A stretch of DNA of 33,324 nt from Prochlorococcus sp. AG-436-K22 (GTDB lineage Bacteria; Cyanobacteriota; Cyanobacteriia; PCC-6307; Cyanobiaceae): assembly GCA_003212555.1 (NCBI GenBank), contig QCPK01000013.1, positions 1-33,324 on the forward strand. The letters are read 5' to 3'. This document shows positions 15,721 to 24,092 of the stretch, in pieces. Within the stretch, counting starts at the first letter, position 1; each line of letters opens with the position of its first letter. The notes under the pieces are model-generated. The model saw only the letters and a program-made list of their open reading frames with translations. It was not told the DNA's origin and searched no databases. The position numbers and the translations under genes are program-made.

Positions 15721-17085
15721 TTGGCTAGTCACGACATTTTCATGCCAGCTCTGAGTTCAACTATGACTGAGGGGAAGATTGTTGAATGGCTTAAAGAGCC
15801 AGGAGCGAAGGTCTCTCGAGGAGAGTCAGTTCTTGTTGTGGAATCTGATAAGGCTGATATGGATGTTGAGTCTTTTCAAGATGGTTACCTTGCTGCAGTC
15901 TTAATGCCATCTGGAAGCACCGTCCCAGTTGGAGAAACGATTGGATTGATAGTTGAGACTGAAGCGGAAATTGCTTCTGTTCAAGCTGCAAACCCTGTCA
16001 AGTCAAGCGTGGCTGCTTCAGAAGTACCTCCTCCTTTAGAAACATCCGTTGCTAAGGAACCTTCACCAGTTAAAACTGAAGAACTTCCTCCGAGGAAAGT
16101 TGTTAATGCTGCTGCCCCCGTTCAGGCTGTTAAACACCATGGCCGAATTGTTGTAACACCAAGAGCTAAAAAGCTTGCTTCTCAACTTGGTGTTGATCTT
16201 TCTACTGTTGCGGGAACTGGCCCCCATGGAAGGATCCAGGCAGAAGATGTTCAAAGAGCTCAAGGACAACCTATTACAGTTCCATGGATTGCTGAAAGCA
16301 ACGCACCTGCGATGGAGCCTTCAATCCAACCAGCTGCTTTAGCGTCTTCTGGCGCTGTCCCCAATGCTTCAAAGTCTGCGGAGGTTTTAGAAGGTAAGAG
16401 TTTTGGCTCCCCTGGTCAAACCATTTCTTTTAATACGCTCCAGCAGGCTGTTAATCGCAATATGGAGGCTAGCTTATCTGTTCCTTGCTTTAGGGTTGGT
16501 TATTCCATTGCAACAGATAAACTTGATAGTTTTTATAAGCAAGTAAAACCTAATGGTGTCACTATGACTGCCTTATTGGTTAAGGCGGTTGGGAAAACAC
16601 TTGCACGTCACCAGCAGATTAATGCTGCGTTCACTTCTAAAGGTATGACATATCCCAAGGAAGTAAATGTAGCTGTAGCTGTAGCTATGGAAGAAGGAGG
16701 CCTAATTACTCCTGTTTTAAAGAATGCAGATGTTATTGATTTATTTGAATTATCAAAACGATGGGCAGATTTAGTAAAACGGTCTAGGTCCAAGCAACTG
16801 CAGCCTGATGAATATAGCAGTGGAACTTTTACTCTCTCTAACTTGGGTATGTTTGGAGTAGACCGTTTTGATGCAATTCTTCCTCCAGGTACAGGAGCAA
16901 TTCTTGCGGTAGCGGCATCTTTGCCATCTGTTGTTGCAGGCAAAGATGGATCTATCTCAGTTAAACGTCAAATGCAAGTAAACCTTACAGCTGATCATAG
17001 AGTTGTTTATGGAGCAGATGGAGCTGCATTCTTAAAAGATCTTGCGAATTTGATTGAAAATGAGCCTGAAAGTCTTGCGTCTTAG
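15721..17085 (+). CDS. pdhC: Pyruvate dehydrogenase E2, dihydrolipoamide acetyltransferase
   Basis: The E2 core of pyruvate dehydrogenase accepts the acetyl group on its swinging lipoyl arm and passes it to CoA. From the TTG at 15721 the 454-residue protein has one lipoyl domain with the lipoylated Lys44 in VESDKADMDVES. A Pro/Ala/Val linker follows, then the E1/E3-binding domain (VVTPRAKKLASQLGVDLSTVAGTGPHGRI, about 141-169), a second linker, and the catalytic domain ending with DHRVVYGADGAAFL, holding the active-site His. I chose 15721 over the longer TTG frame from 15673 because GGAGAAGG lies just upstream and MASHDIFMPALSSTMTEGK is the usual N-terminus. LipB, needed for lipoylation, is encoded nearby. 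Confidence 0.95.
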   Translation: MASHDIFMPALSSTMTEGKIVEWLKEPGAKVSRGESVLVVESDKADMDVESFQDGYLAAVLMPSGSTVPVGETIGLIVETEAEIASVQAANPVKSSVAASEVPPPLETSVAKEPSPVKTEELPPRKVVNAAAPVQAVKHHGRIVVTPRAKKLASQLGVDLSTVAGTGPHGRIQAEDVQRAQGQPITVPWIAESNAPAMEPSIQPAALASSGAVPNASKSAEVLEGKSFGSPGQTISFNTLQQAVNRNMEASLSVPCFRVGYSIATDKLDSFYKQVKPNGVTMTALLVKAVGKTLARHQQINAAFTSKGMTYPKEVNVAVAVAMEEGGLITPVLKNADVIDLFELSKRWADLVKRSRSKQLQPDEYSSGTFTLSNLGMFGVDRFDAILPPGTGAILAVAASLPSVVAGKDGSISVKRQMQVNLTADHRVVYGADGAAFLKDLANLIENEPESLAS

Positions 17086-17094
17086 ATGTCGTTC

Positions 17095-17122
17095 GACTTT
17101 GGCGAAAGTCTTTGCTTCTTTT
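17095..17122 (+). terminator. Possible terminator after pdhC
   Basis: GACTTT (17095-17100) and AAAGTC (17105-17110) form a 6-bp stem with loop GGCG, followed by a T-rich stretch (TTTGCTTCTTTT). It lies nine bases past the pdhC stop. The stem is short, so it may only attenuate transcription into queA. Confidence 0.45.
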
Positions 17123-17145
17123 AATTAATTAAGTAGTCATTCAAA

Positions 17146-18246
17146 TTGTTTACTGATTCACAAGACTTTTTACTTAGCTCTTATAACTATGAGTTGGATC
17201 ATTCCCTCATAGCCCAGAAGCCTTGTGAGCCTAGACACCAAGCAAGGATGATGGTTGTTAAAAGCAAAAAAGGAATTCCAGCTAGTCCCTTACACCTAAA
17301 GGTTTGGGACCTAGTGGATCAATTGAAAGAAGGCGACTTGCTGATAATGAATAATACTAGAGTTATAAGGGCACGATTAAGAGTCAGATTGGTCCAAGGC
17401 TCTTTAGCTGAATTGTTACTATTAGAGCCACAAGGAGATGGACGATGGTTGTGTTTAGCAAAACCTGCAAAAAAGATGAGACCTGGAGATGCTTTATGGG
17501 TTGAGGCTAATGGGCAAGCACCTTACTTTTTGAAAGTTCTTGATATAGACCAGAAAACTGGTGGACGAATCATACAGTTCCCCTCAGAATTTAAGGATGG
17601 AGAAAAAATAGAGGGCCTTCTTAAGAAATATGGAGAAATGCCATTGCCACCTTATATCCATAAACATGACGCAAGCGATATTGATCGTTATCAAACAAGA
17701 TATGCCTCTTCACCTGGAGCAATAGCAGCCCCTACTGCTGGATTGCATTTAAGTGATCAGTTATTGGAAGCATTGTCAGAGCATGGTATTCGCCATGCAT
17801 ATATAACTCTTCATGTTGGGCTTGGTACTTTTAGGCCGCTAGATAAAGAAGATTTAAATGATCTACACTTACATAGTGAATGGGTTGAGGTAAAAGAAGA
17901 AGTTATCTCTGCAATAGAGGAATGCCGTTCTAGAGGTGGTCGAGTAATTGCTGTTGGGACAACAACAGTTAGATCACTTGAAGCAGCTTTCCTTAGAGGA
18001 GGTGGGCAATTAAAACCATTGAGAGGTTCGGTTGATTTAGTTATAAAACCTGGTTTTAAATTTGGTGTTATTGATGGATTATTGACCAATTTTCATCTTC
18101 CCAAGAGCTCGTTGTTATTACTTGTAAGTGCATTAACCGGACGAGAGAATTTACTTGAACTTTATAAACAGGCTATAGAAAAGAAATATAGATTTTTCTC
18201 TTATGGTGATGCAATGTTTGTTTCCCCTGAAGGAGTTATCTCTTAA
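17146..18246 (+). CDS. queA: S-adenosylmethionine:tRNA ribosyltransferase-isomerase
   Basis: QueA transfers and isomerises the ribosyl group of SAM onto 7-aminomethyl-7-deazaguanine at tRNA position 34, giving epoxyqueuosine. The 366-residue protein shows the family blocks [74 protein letters not shown] ([12 protein letters not shown]), [13 protein letters not shown] and [27 protein letters not shown]. The start is TTG at 17146, with a TAG four codons upstream in frame and no ATG before the conserved block. It converges on cysK with 11 bases between the stop codons. Confidence 0.96.
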   Translation: MFTDSQDFLLSSYNYELDHSLIAQKPCEPRHQARMMVVKSKKGIPASPLHLKVWDLVDQLKEGDLLIMNNTRVIRARLRVRLVQGSLAELLLLEPQGDGRWLCLAKPAKKMRPGDALWVEANGQAPYFLKVLDIDQKTGGRIIQFPSEFKDGEKIEGLLKKYGEMPLPPYIHKHDASDIDRYQTRYASSPGAIAAPTAGLHLSDQLLEALSEHGIRHAYITLHVGLGTFRPLDKEDLNDLHLHSEWVEVKEEVISAIEECRSRGGRVIAVGTTTVRSLEAAFLRGGGQLKPLRGSVDLVIKPGFKFGVIDGLLTNFHLPKSSLLLLVSALTGRENLLELYKQAIEKKYRFFSYGDAMFVSPEGVIS

Positions 18247-18257
18247 TTAACTTTTCA

Positions 18258-19244
18258 TCAGGTGTTAGATGGTTGTTCGATAATCCCTGTTTGAACATTA
18301 GAGAACATGACTGATGAGAGGTAGCGCTCTGCAAGGTCTGGTAAGACAACAACAATTGTTTTGCCCGCAAATTGTTCTTGCTCTGCAAGTCTGATCGCAG
18401 CTGTAGCAGCAGCACCACATGATATTCCAACAAGAAGTCCTTCTTCTTTTGCCAAACGAAGGGCCATGTCGATTGATTCTTCATTGCTTACTTGTTCCAC
18501 TTGATCAACTAAAGATAGATCAAGGTTCTTAGGGATAAACCCAGCTCCAATACCTTGGATTTTGTGTGGTCCTGATTTAACTTCTTCGCCATTAAGTGTT
18601 TGTGAAATAACTGGGCTATGTGATGGCTCGACCGCAACCGAAAGTATTTGCTTGTTTTTTTCTTTTTTAAAATATCGTGAAATCCCAGTAATAGTACCTC
18701 CGGTTCCTACTCCTGCGACTAATACATCAATGTCTCCATCACAGTCATTCCATATTTCCGGACCTGTTGTTTTGAAGTGAATCTCAGGATTCGCAGGATT
18801 ATCAAATTGCCCAGGCATGAAATATTTGTTTTGATCACTCTCTGCAATTTCTTTTGCTTTTGAAATTGCACCAGGCATACCTTTTGCGGCTTCAGTAAGA
18901 ATTAGTTCTGCTCCTAGTACAGCCATAACTCTTCGCCTTTCTAAAGACATTGATTCAGGCATTGTAAGGACCAGCTTGTACCCTTTTGCTGCTGCTGTAA
19001 AAGCAAGCGCTATACCTGTATTGCCTGAAGTAGGCTCAATAATAGTTTTCTCTTTTGTGAGGAGTCCTTTTTTCTCAGCGTCCCAAATCATATTTGCTCC
19101 AATTCTGCATTTAACGCTGTAGGCAGGATTCCGCCCCTCAATCTTTGCTAGGACAGTGGCTTTACAGTTTTTAGTAACAGAATTTAGTTTTACTAATGGG
19201 GTGTTACCTATTGCAAGGCTGTTGTCTTCGTATATTGGAGCCAT
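18258..19244 (-). CDS. cysK: Cysteine synthase A (O-acetylserine sulfhydrylase)
   Basis: Replaces the acetyl group of O-acetylserine with sulfide to give cysteine, with PLP as cofactor. The 328-residue fold-type II enzyme has the PLP lysine Lys45 in [21 protein letters not shown], the substrate loop [10 protein letters not shown], the phosphate-binding [24 protein letters not shown] and GISCGAA. The [14 protein letters not shown] block is the same as in E. coli CysK, placing it in the CysK rather than CysM group. The tail reads [12 protein letters not shown] where PSSGERYLS is more usual. It follows the two trans-sulfuration genes on the same strand but a strong hairpin lies between, so it may have its own promoter. 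Confidence 0.95.
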   Translation of the reverse strand: MAPIYEDNSLAIGNTPLVKLNSVTKNCKATVLAKIEGRNPAYSVKCRIGANMIWDAEKKGLLTKEKTIIEPTSGNTGIALAFTAAAKGYKLVLTMPESMSLERRRVMAVLGAELILTEAAKGMPGAISKAKEIAESDQNKYFMPGQFDNPANPEIHFKTTGPEIWNDCDGDIDVLVAGVGTGGTITGISRYFKKEKNKQILSVAVEPSHSPVISQTLNGEEVKSGPHKIQGIGAGFIPKNLDLSLVDQVEQVSNEESIDMALRLAKEEGLLVGISCGAAATAAIRLAEQEQFAGKTIVVVLPDLAERYLSSVMFSNVQTGIIEQPSNT

Positions 19245-19316
19245 TTTGAGAATTATTTAATCAATTAATAATTAGCTAGGGAAATTGCTTTGTGCACAGT
19301 TCTGTTGTTGATCTAA

Positions 19317-19346
19317 AAACGATTGAGATATTTTTCTCAATCGTTT
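19317..19346 (-). terminator. Intrinsic terminator overlapping the end of the 490-aa PLP enzyme gene
   Basis: AAACGATTGAGA (19317-19328) and TCTCAATCGTTT (19335-19346) form a perfect 12-bp stem with a six-base loop. Read on the minus strand the hairpin is followed by a run ending in TTTTT. The right arm covers the stop codon (19337-19339) of the gene it ends, so the last codons double as terminator stem. It separates the two trans-sulfuration genes from cysK. Confidence 0.8.
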
Positions 19347-20809
19347 AAGGCTTTTTCAAAGCGTTCCCATAGTTCTTTAGGCTCCTCCAGCCCAACAGAA
19401 ACTCTTATTAATTCACTCGGGATACCACATCTAGAGGCCCAACTTAATTCGTTGTAATGAGCCAAGAGAACGTATGGACATGCCAATGTAAAATTTGTAC
19501 CCAAGCTTGGACCTTTGCAAACTTTTAAAGCGTTGTAAAACCTTTTTGTTTTCGCTAATCCTCCGTTTAATTCAAAGGAGAGTAAGCAGCCAAAACCTGA
19601 TTTAGGCTTCATAAGAGATTTAAAGTTTGGACATAGCTCAGGATGTAGCACTCTGGAAACATTAGGGTGGTTTTCTAAACGTAATTTCAGCTCAAGACAG
19701 GCTTTGTTTAATTGATGTATACGATCAGTCACATCCTTAGATGCTTCTTGTAGAGCAATTGCATCTGCACCAAATAAGTCCGCAGAAGATACTCTTGGAA
19801 TTAGTTCTTTAAAGACTTCTCTCCATGCTGATGTTGGACTAATTACTAGAGATCCAGCAAGAATATCTCCTCTCCCAGCAAAGCTTTTTGTGAGTGAGGT
19901 GAACACTAAATCTGCATAGGGCAGTGGGTCAATATTTATAGCTGAGCCAATAGTGTCATCTGCAATGACAGGAATTCCACGATCATGAGCTAATTTTGAA
20001 ATAAGTGGAAGGTCAAGGCATTGGAGCATTGGGTTGCTGGGCAATTCAACAATTAATGCAGCAGGCTTTTGCTTGTTAAGTTGATTTATAAGTTTGGTAG
20101 CATCAGGGTTGAGAAGTAATTCACACCCTTCATAAATAACTTGGGGAAGTTTCAAAACATCGACATAAGGGAAGCCCAATTGCAATATTGACTCTTTTGG
20201 TTTTAATTTCTTCAATGCCTCAAGCGCTGTTGTTAGAGCTGCCATCCCTGAGGGATGGAGTTGAATTAAATCTTTTTCACAGCCATAAATCTTTGAAAGT
20301 CGACTTCGGATAGCTTTTCTGGCTTGTTCTTCAGCATTAATAGATGGAGAAGTCTCTTTATTGAGTGCTATGGCAGCTTGGCGAGAAGATGCCCCTAAAC
20401 CTGTGTGTTGCCAAAAAGCCTTTGCGGCAGGAGTAGCCTGAGCATCAACAATTAAACATTGAAGCCCTGAGACTTCCTTGATAATTGTGTAACTTTGTGC
20501 CTGCATCCTTTGGCAAAATGCCTGGGCTTTCTGGGCTGTTTTGATGTTTGGGTAAGGCCATGCGCTATTGCGGATCTCACCATTGAGCTCAGTTGCCGTT
20601 TCTGCAATCTCTTTTACAAGAGGGTTTAAACCAAAACGAGGATAAATTGATTGAAGTGCATTTAGGCAGTTAGGATCTTTCTCTTCATAGGCAAGTACAT
20701 CCTCCCAACGTGGTAAGGCAACAGATACGGCATGAGGACTTTGTGGGATTGCCTGGCCGAGATCTAAGGCGTCACAAAAAGGGTCTTTTAATAGATTTCG
20801 TTTAATCAC
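19337..20809 (-). CDS. Trans-sulfuration PLP enzyme with N-terminal extension (cystathionine gamma-synthase-like)
   Basis: A 490-residue member of the Cys/Met-metabolism PLP family, about 100 residues longer than the normal 380-400. Residues 1 to about 135 form an extra module with GQAIPQSPHAVSVALPRWED (18-37) and YPRFGLNPLVKEIA. From memory this resembles the N-terminus of fungal STR2-type cystathionine gamma-synthases. The catalytic part has HPSGMAALTTALEAL, ELPSNPMLQCLDLP, ADDTIGS and the PLP lysine Lys308 in SLTKSFAGRGD. The GTG start overlaps the preceding gene's TGA by four bases, so the two are co-translated. It probably makes or cleaves cystathionine in methionine synthesis; which of the pair does which step is not decided by sequence. 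Confidence 0.82.
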   Translation of the reverse strand: MIKRNLLKDPFCDALDLGQAIPQSPHAVSVALPRWEDVLAYEEKDPNCLNALQSIYPRFGLNPLVKEIAETATELNGEIRNSAWPYPNIKTAQKAQAFCQRMQAQSYTIIKEVSGLQCLIVDAQATPAAKAFWQHTGLGASSRQAAIALNKETSPSINAEEQARKAIRSRLSKIYGCEKDLIQLHPSGMAALTTALEALKKLKPKESILQLGFPYVDVLKLPQVIYEGCELLLNPDATKLINQLNKQKPAALIVELPSNPMLQCLDLPLISKLAHDRGIPVIADDTIGSAINIDPLPYADLVFTSLTKSFAGRGDILAGSLVISPTSAWREVFKELIPRVSSADLFGADAIALQEASKDVTDRIHQLNKACLELKLRLENHPNVSRVLHPELCPNFKSLMKPKSGFGCLLSFELNGGLAKTKRFYNALKVCKGPSLGTNFTLACPYVLLAHYNELSWASRCGIPSELIRVSVGLEEPKELWERFEKALND

Positions 20810-21966
20810 AGTAATTGACTTAGCTGTTGATTAAGGTCTTGTTTTAGATCTGAAAAGTCCTCACAGCCAACTGAAAGTCGAACTAACGATTCGTCAATCC
20901 CTAACTTTAACTTTGTTTCAGTGTTTAAGGATGCATGAGTCATAGTCGCAGGATGGCAAATAAGACTTTCCACTCCACCTAAGCTTTCCGCCATAGTGAA
21001 ATATCTCAGACTTTTGCAAAAGGCATATGTTTGTTTTTGATCTGCTTTTAGCTTAACTGTTATGATTGCTCCTCCACTGGTCATCTGCTTTTTTGCAAGT
21101 TCATATTGTGGATGATCCGACTTAAATGGATAACGGGTCCATGCCACGGCTGGATGTGTCCCTAATTCATTTGCGAGAGCCAATGCATTTTCAACTTGTC
21201 TTGATAGCCGAAGAGGAAGAGTTTTTATTCCTCTAGTAATGAGCCAACAATCAAAAGGAGATGGTTGGAGACCAAGTGCCTTTTGCGCAAAGTTCATTCG
21301 GTCTTTCCAATCAATATCTTGAGTGCATACCGCGCCACCTAATGCATCAGAATGTCCGTTGATGTATTTTGTTGTGCTTGTGAGCGATAGGGTTGCCCCT
21401 AAATCAAGAGGCCTTTGTAATAACGCAGTAGAGAAAGTATTATCTACTACTACTGGAACCTGATTTTCTTTTGCTTTATCACAAATTTTTTTCAGATCTA
21501 TAATTTTTAAAAGAGGGTTGGTGGGACTTTCTATCCAAATCATCGATGGATTTAAATTGTCAATCAATTCAATAGAATCTGCACTTGAGAAATCTATCCA
21601 TTTTGTATGCAGCCCAAATTTACTAAAAACTTGTTCGAATAATCTTACGGTACATCCATACAGGTTTTCTTCACATAAGATAAGCTCTCCTGATTGAAGA
21701 GAGCTGGCAATTGCTGTAATTGCACTTACACCCGAGGCGAAAACTGTTGAGTATTTGCATTCTTCTAAAGAGGCTAAAACAGCCTCTAGTATTTGGAAGT
21801 TTGGGTTTCCAGAACGAGTGTAATCAAAACCTTCAGGGTTGCCATGGCTAAAGGTTGAGCTTGGGAAAATAGGAGGCATAACTGTGCCAGTATTATCTGC
21901 AAAACTTTTGCCGTGATGAATGACCCTTGTGCTAATGCCTGAGTTAAAGCTCTTGTCTGGTTGCAT
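20806..21966 (-). CDS. Cystathionine gamma-synthase / beta-lyase family enzyme
   Basis: A canonical 386-residue fold-type I PLP enzyme of the trans-sulfuration family. It shows the N-terminal THVIHHGK-like start (STRVIHHGKSF), PPIFPSSTF, YTRSGNPN, FASGVSAITAIASSL, WIESPTNPLLKIIDL, VVDNTFSTALLQRPL and the PLP lysine Lys200 in TSTTKYINGHSDALGG. The C-terminus has SLGGVESLICHPATMTH and RLSVGCED. These motifs are shared by cystathionine gamma-synthase, gamma-lyase and beta-lyase, so metB, metC and O-acylhomoserine sulfhydrylase roles cannot be separated by eye. It is first in the sulfur-amino-acid run, overlapping the next gene by four bases. The 204 bases upstream (21967-22170) are AT-rich, with no riboswitch recognised. 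Confidence 0.88.
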   Translation of the reverse strand: MQPDKSFNSGISTRVIHHGKSFADNTGTVMPPIFPSSTFSHGNPEGFDYTRSGNPNFQILEAVLASLEECKYSTVFASGVSAITAIASSLQSGELILCEENLYGCTVRLFEQVFSKFGLHTKWIDFSSADSIELIDNLNPSMIWIESPTNPLLKIIDLKKICDKAKENQVPVVVDNTFSTALLQRPLDLGATLSLTSTTKYINGHSDALGGAVCTQDIDWKDRMNFAQKALGLQPSPFDCWLITRGIKTLPLRLSRQVENALALANELGTHPAVAWTRYPFKSDHPQYELAKKQMTSGGAIITVKLKADQKQTYAFCKSLRYFTMAESLGGVESLICHPATMTHASLNTETKLKLGIDESLVRLSVGCEDFSDLKQDLNQQLSQLL

Positions 21967-22170
21967 TTATGCCACTTTGGTAAAGAGCGAATTTGAAGCT
22001 TAAGTTCTAATTGTATAAAAGTCTTCTGAAAATACAAAGCTAAATTATTGGAAACACCTTCTTCCTCTATAGAGCTTGCTTTTTATAACATATAACTAAA
22101 AGATTAATTACTTTAGATTGATCTACTCGTGAGATGTTAAATAAAATTGTCAGTTTTCAACTTATAAATG

Positions 22171-23124
22171 TTACTTACGATTTCGCCCTATCAGGTTACT
22201 TTTTTCTATAGACATAATCTTCTTGACAAGCTCTTTCTTCTTGAGTCTAGATATATTAACTTCTCCTTTCAGCATAGTCTTAAGCTCTATGTTTGTTTTT
22301 CCCATTAACTCTTTCTCCCTTTCTTTGAAATCAAGCTTTTTTAATGTTGATGGGCTGGAACTGATTAAGTTGATTAATTGATCTCTGTTTAGGCTATTTA
22401 AGACTTGATCCCCTGAAATCTCCCCTCCATTTATATTTTTAGATATTAATTTCTTGCTTGGATTAAAATTTGTATCGGCTTGTCTTGCTAAAATTTCAAT
22501 AGATGCCTTTATTAACTTTATTGATAAATCATACATAACAATAAATGTAAGTATAAAGACTTCGGCAGTCTTGTCCAAGTCGATAGAAGTTTCCCTGAAA
22601 AATTTCCCTAAATTACTTTTTAGATTGCTTATGGAAACTTTTCTAATATTTTTGGGAGCGATCTTTACATTATCTTTTAAAGGTACTATTGCTTTAACTA
22701 ACTTCTGTCCATTTTCCCTTAGAGGTTCAATAGCTTTAACTAATTGCTTTATATTGCTCCTATTGACAATAGGAAGTGACTTAAGGCTCCCTTGCACTTT
22801 GCTTGCGGGATTTAAATCAGATTTTTTTTGATTAGTAAAATGTTGTTTCCCTGAACGATTATATTTAGTTTGAGGGTTATCTGTTGCTTTAAGATTTTCT
22901 TTAGTTAAAGATTTTTTTCTTGCTTTACTTAAGTGGACTATTGTTGATATGAATATTATAAGAATAAGTAACAATAAAAATAATATAAGTTGCAAGGAAT
23001 ATTGATTAGATGAGAAAAAATCCAGGCCGTTATTCTTAATTAAATCTGTATACCCTTGTGCCCCTTCTTCTGACCAGCCAAGAATCCTTAGCTCTTTTAC
23101 AGTTTCTGTTAGTTCTTTTGACAA
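22171..23124 (-). CDS. Membrane-anchored protein with SAP-like C-terminal tail, function unknown
   Basis: The 317-residue protein is not one I recognise. A short N-terminal helical block (ELRILGWSEEGAQGYTDLIKNNG) precedes a strong single membrane segment (about residues 44-64, rich in I and L). A long, very basic, Lys/Asn/Ser-rich region follows, with an internal duplication (LVKAIEPLRENGQK / LVKAIVPLKDNVK, about 127-151). A second moderately hydrophobic stretch (about 188-205) comes next. The tail, about residues 255-310, has two helix-turn-like units ending in KTNIELKTMLKGEVNISRLKKKELVKKIMS, reminiscent of SAP or Rho-N motifs. This suggests a membrane-tethered nucleic-acid-binding protein, which is inference. 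The TTG start is forced by a TAA seven codons upstream. It is divergent from the CX3C micro-protein pair. Confidence 0.72.
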   Translation of the reverse strand: MSKELTETVKELRILGWSEEGAQGYTDLIKNNGLDFFSSNQYSLQLILFLLLLILIIFISTIVHLSKARKKSLTKENLKATDNPQTKYNRSGKQHFTNQKKSDLNPASKVQGSLKSLPIVNRSNIKQLVKAIEPLRENGQKLVKAIVPLKDNVKIAPKNIRKVSISNLKSNLGKFFRETSIDLDKTAEVFILTFIVMYDLSIKLIKASIEILARQADTNFNPSKKLISKNINGGEISGDQVLNSLNRDQLINLISSSPSTLKKLDFKEREKELMGKTNIELKTMLKGEVNISRLKKKELVKKIMSIEKSNLIGRNRK

Positions 23125-23280
23125 GACGTCTATAGCTTTTACTTAATCTTGCCGTTGATTTAAGGTTTGGCAAAAAAAATAAATATGTTTTACATGCTAA
23201 TAGCGATAGGTTTCTCTCTTAGTAATTATTACTTAGGTACTTTATGTTCATTAATGAATCGCTTCGAATAAGGGTGATTT

Positions 23281-23463
23281 GTGCTAAAAGTGTCATCCAA
23301 TCGATTAAAGAGAATGACTAAAGGTATGAGCGAGTCATTGCAAAGAGATCAGACAGATGCTATTGATTCATACTTTGAGTGCGTTACTGCATGCAGTATG
23401 GATAATGACGGAGTGGACTGCGTTACTCGCTGCGTAGAAGTTCACTTGAAAAGTGAGGAGTAG
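23281..23463 (+). CDS. Twin-CX3C micro-protein, 60 aa
   Basis: A 60-residue protein with a helical, charged N-terminus (SLQRDQTDAIDSYFE) and two Cys-x3-Cys motifs, CVTAC and CVTRC, eight residues apart. A His/Lys-rich end follows. Twin CX3C layouts form helical hairpins held by disulfides or bind metal in other small proteins. The GTG start is supported by AGGG six bases upstream, although internal ATGs at 23314 and 23326 would give shorter forms that keep all four cysteines. Eight bases after its start of overlap region, GAGGAG at its 3' end serves the next small gene. Function unknown; I think it is a conserved picocyanobacterial protein. Confidence 0.7.
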   Translation: MLKVSSNRLKRMTKGMSESLQRDQTDAIDSYFECVTACSMDNDGVDCVTRCVEVHLKSEE

Positions 23464-23468
23464 GGACT

Positions 23469-23633
23469 ATGAGGAAAAATTCCCCTAGGCAACGCAAAAC
23501 TACTTTAAAATGGACCTCAGATGGAGAATTATCAGCAATAGATAAAGCTAGAATCCTTGAAAGACTAACAAATAAAGAATTAACAGAATGTGAGTTGTCT
23601 TGTAATATTCCGAGCATTTCCCCTGAAACGTAA
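23469..23633 (+). CDS. Small hypothetical protein, 54 aa, second gene of pair
   Basis: ATG at 23469 has GAGGAG (23455-23460) eight bases upstream and begins five bases after the twin-CX3C gene stop, so the two form a bicistron. The 54-residue product has a strongly basic start (MRKNSPRQRKTTLKW) and a helical middle (LSAIDKARILERLTNKELTECELSC) with two cysteines. The end is Pro/Ser-rich. The middle looks like a small DNA- or protein-binding helix pair, but I recognise no family. An overlapping 100-residue minus-strand frame is judged to be its shadow. Confidence 0.6.
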   Translation: MRKNSPRQRKTTLKWTSDGELSAIDKARILERLTNKELTECELSCNIPSISPET

Positions 23634-23786
23634 ATTGAATTCCTGCTTAACTTAAAGATATAGATAAATATTCGGAAGTTTATTCTACAGATGTATTGGA
23701 ATGCTGATTTGGTGTTTTCAAGCAACCTCTTCCCCTGCTCCCTTCACCCTAAAAGTCTCCGATTCAAGATGAATGTAAGTCTAATC

Positions 23787-24092
23787 CTAAGAGGCGGCAG
23801 ATCTTCTACGCACAGTCCTTCTTCCTTCTTGAGTTTCTTCTGAATTTGAGTTTCCCTTAGTAGCTGAACTTTCTTTCTCTTTGGATTGAGAAGGGGTATC
23901 ATCTTCTTCCATATCCAAGCATGTGCCAACTACCATCGCCGCCTCTATGGCGTTAGGGAGGTCTCCAATGGTAATAAGAGCTTTGAGGACAAGCTGCATC
24001 CTAGGGTCTTTGCCTAGATCAGGACGAAGTTTCTTGACTGAATGCCAGAGCTCTTTTGTCACCTCTTTAAGCAGAGCCTTGTCAGTAACCAC
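23787..24092 (-). CDS. Hypothetical protein with charged disordered tail, 101 aa
   Basis: A 101-residue soluble protein. Residues 1-60 are helical (LLKEVTKELWHSVKKLRPDLGKDPRMQLVLKALITIGDLPNAIEAAMVVGTCLDM). The rest is a disordered Ser/Glu/Lys tail that turns from acidic (EEDD) to strongly basic (RRTVRRRSAAS). The start is GTG at 24092; no ATG lies upstream. The basic tail could contact nucleic acid. It follows rpsD on the same strand but is separated by two hairpins and 373 bases, so it is likely transcribed alone. No family recognised, though the helical block looks conserved-protein-like. Confidence 0.68.
   Translation of the reverse strand: MVTDKALLKEVTKELWHSVKKLRPDLGKDPRMQLVLKALITIGDLPNAIEAAMVVGTCLDMEEDDTPSQSKEKESSATKGNSNSEETQEGRRTVRRRSAAS

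Noticed and set aside
22040..22090. GGAAACA motif upstream of metB-like gene as a Yfr2-type small RNA
   Set aside because: Only the short motif is present; no second hairpin or clear terminator supports an RNA gene.
21967..22170. SAM or cobalamin riboswitch before the trans-sulfuration genes
   Set aside because: No conserved riboswitch core was recognised; the stretch is plain AT-rich.
22454..22831. 125-residue plus-strand frame with hydrophobic content
   Set aside because: Shadow of the 317-aa minus-strand gene; no ribosome binding site and hydrophobicity follows from the Lys/Asn-rich codons on the other strand.
23423..23725. 100-residue minus-strand frame
   Set aside because: It is antisense to two small plus-strand genes that both have ribosome binding sites, and its own composition is poor.
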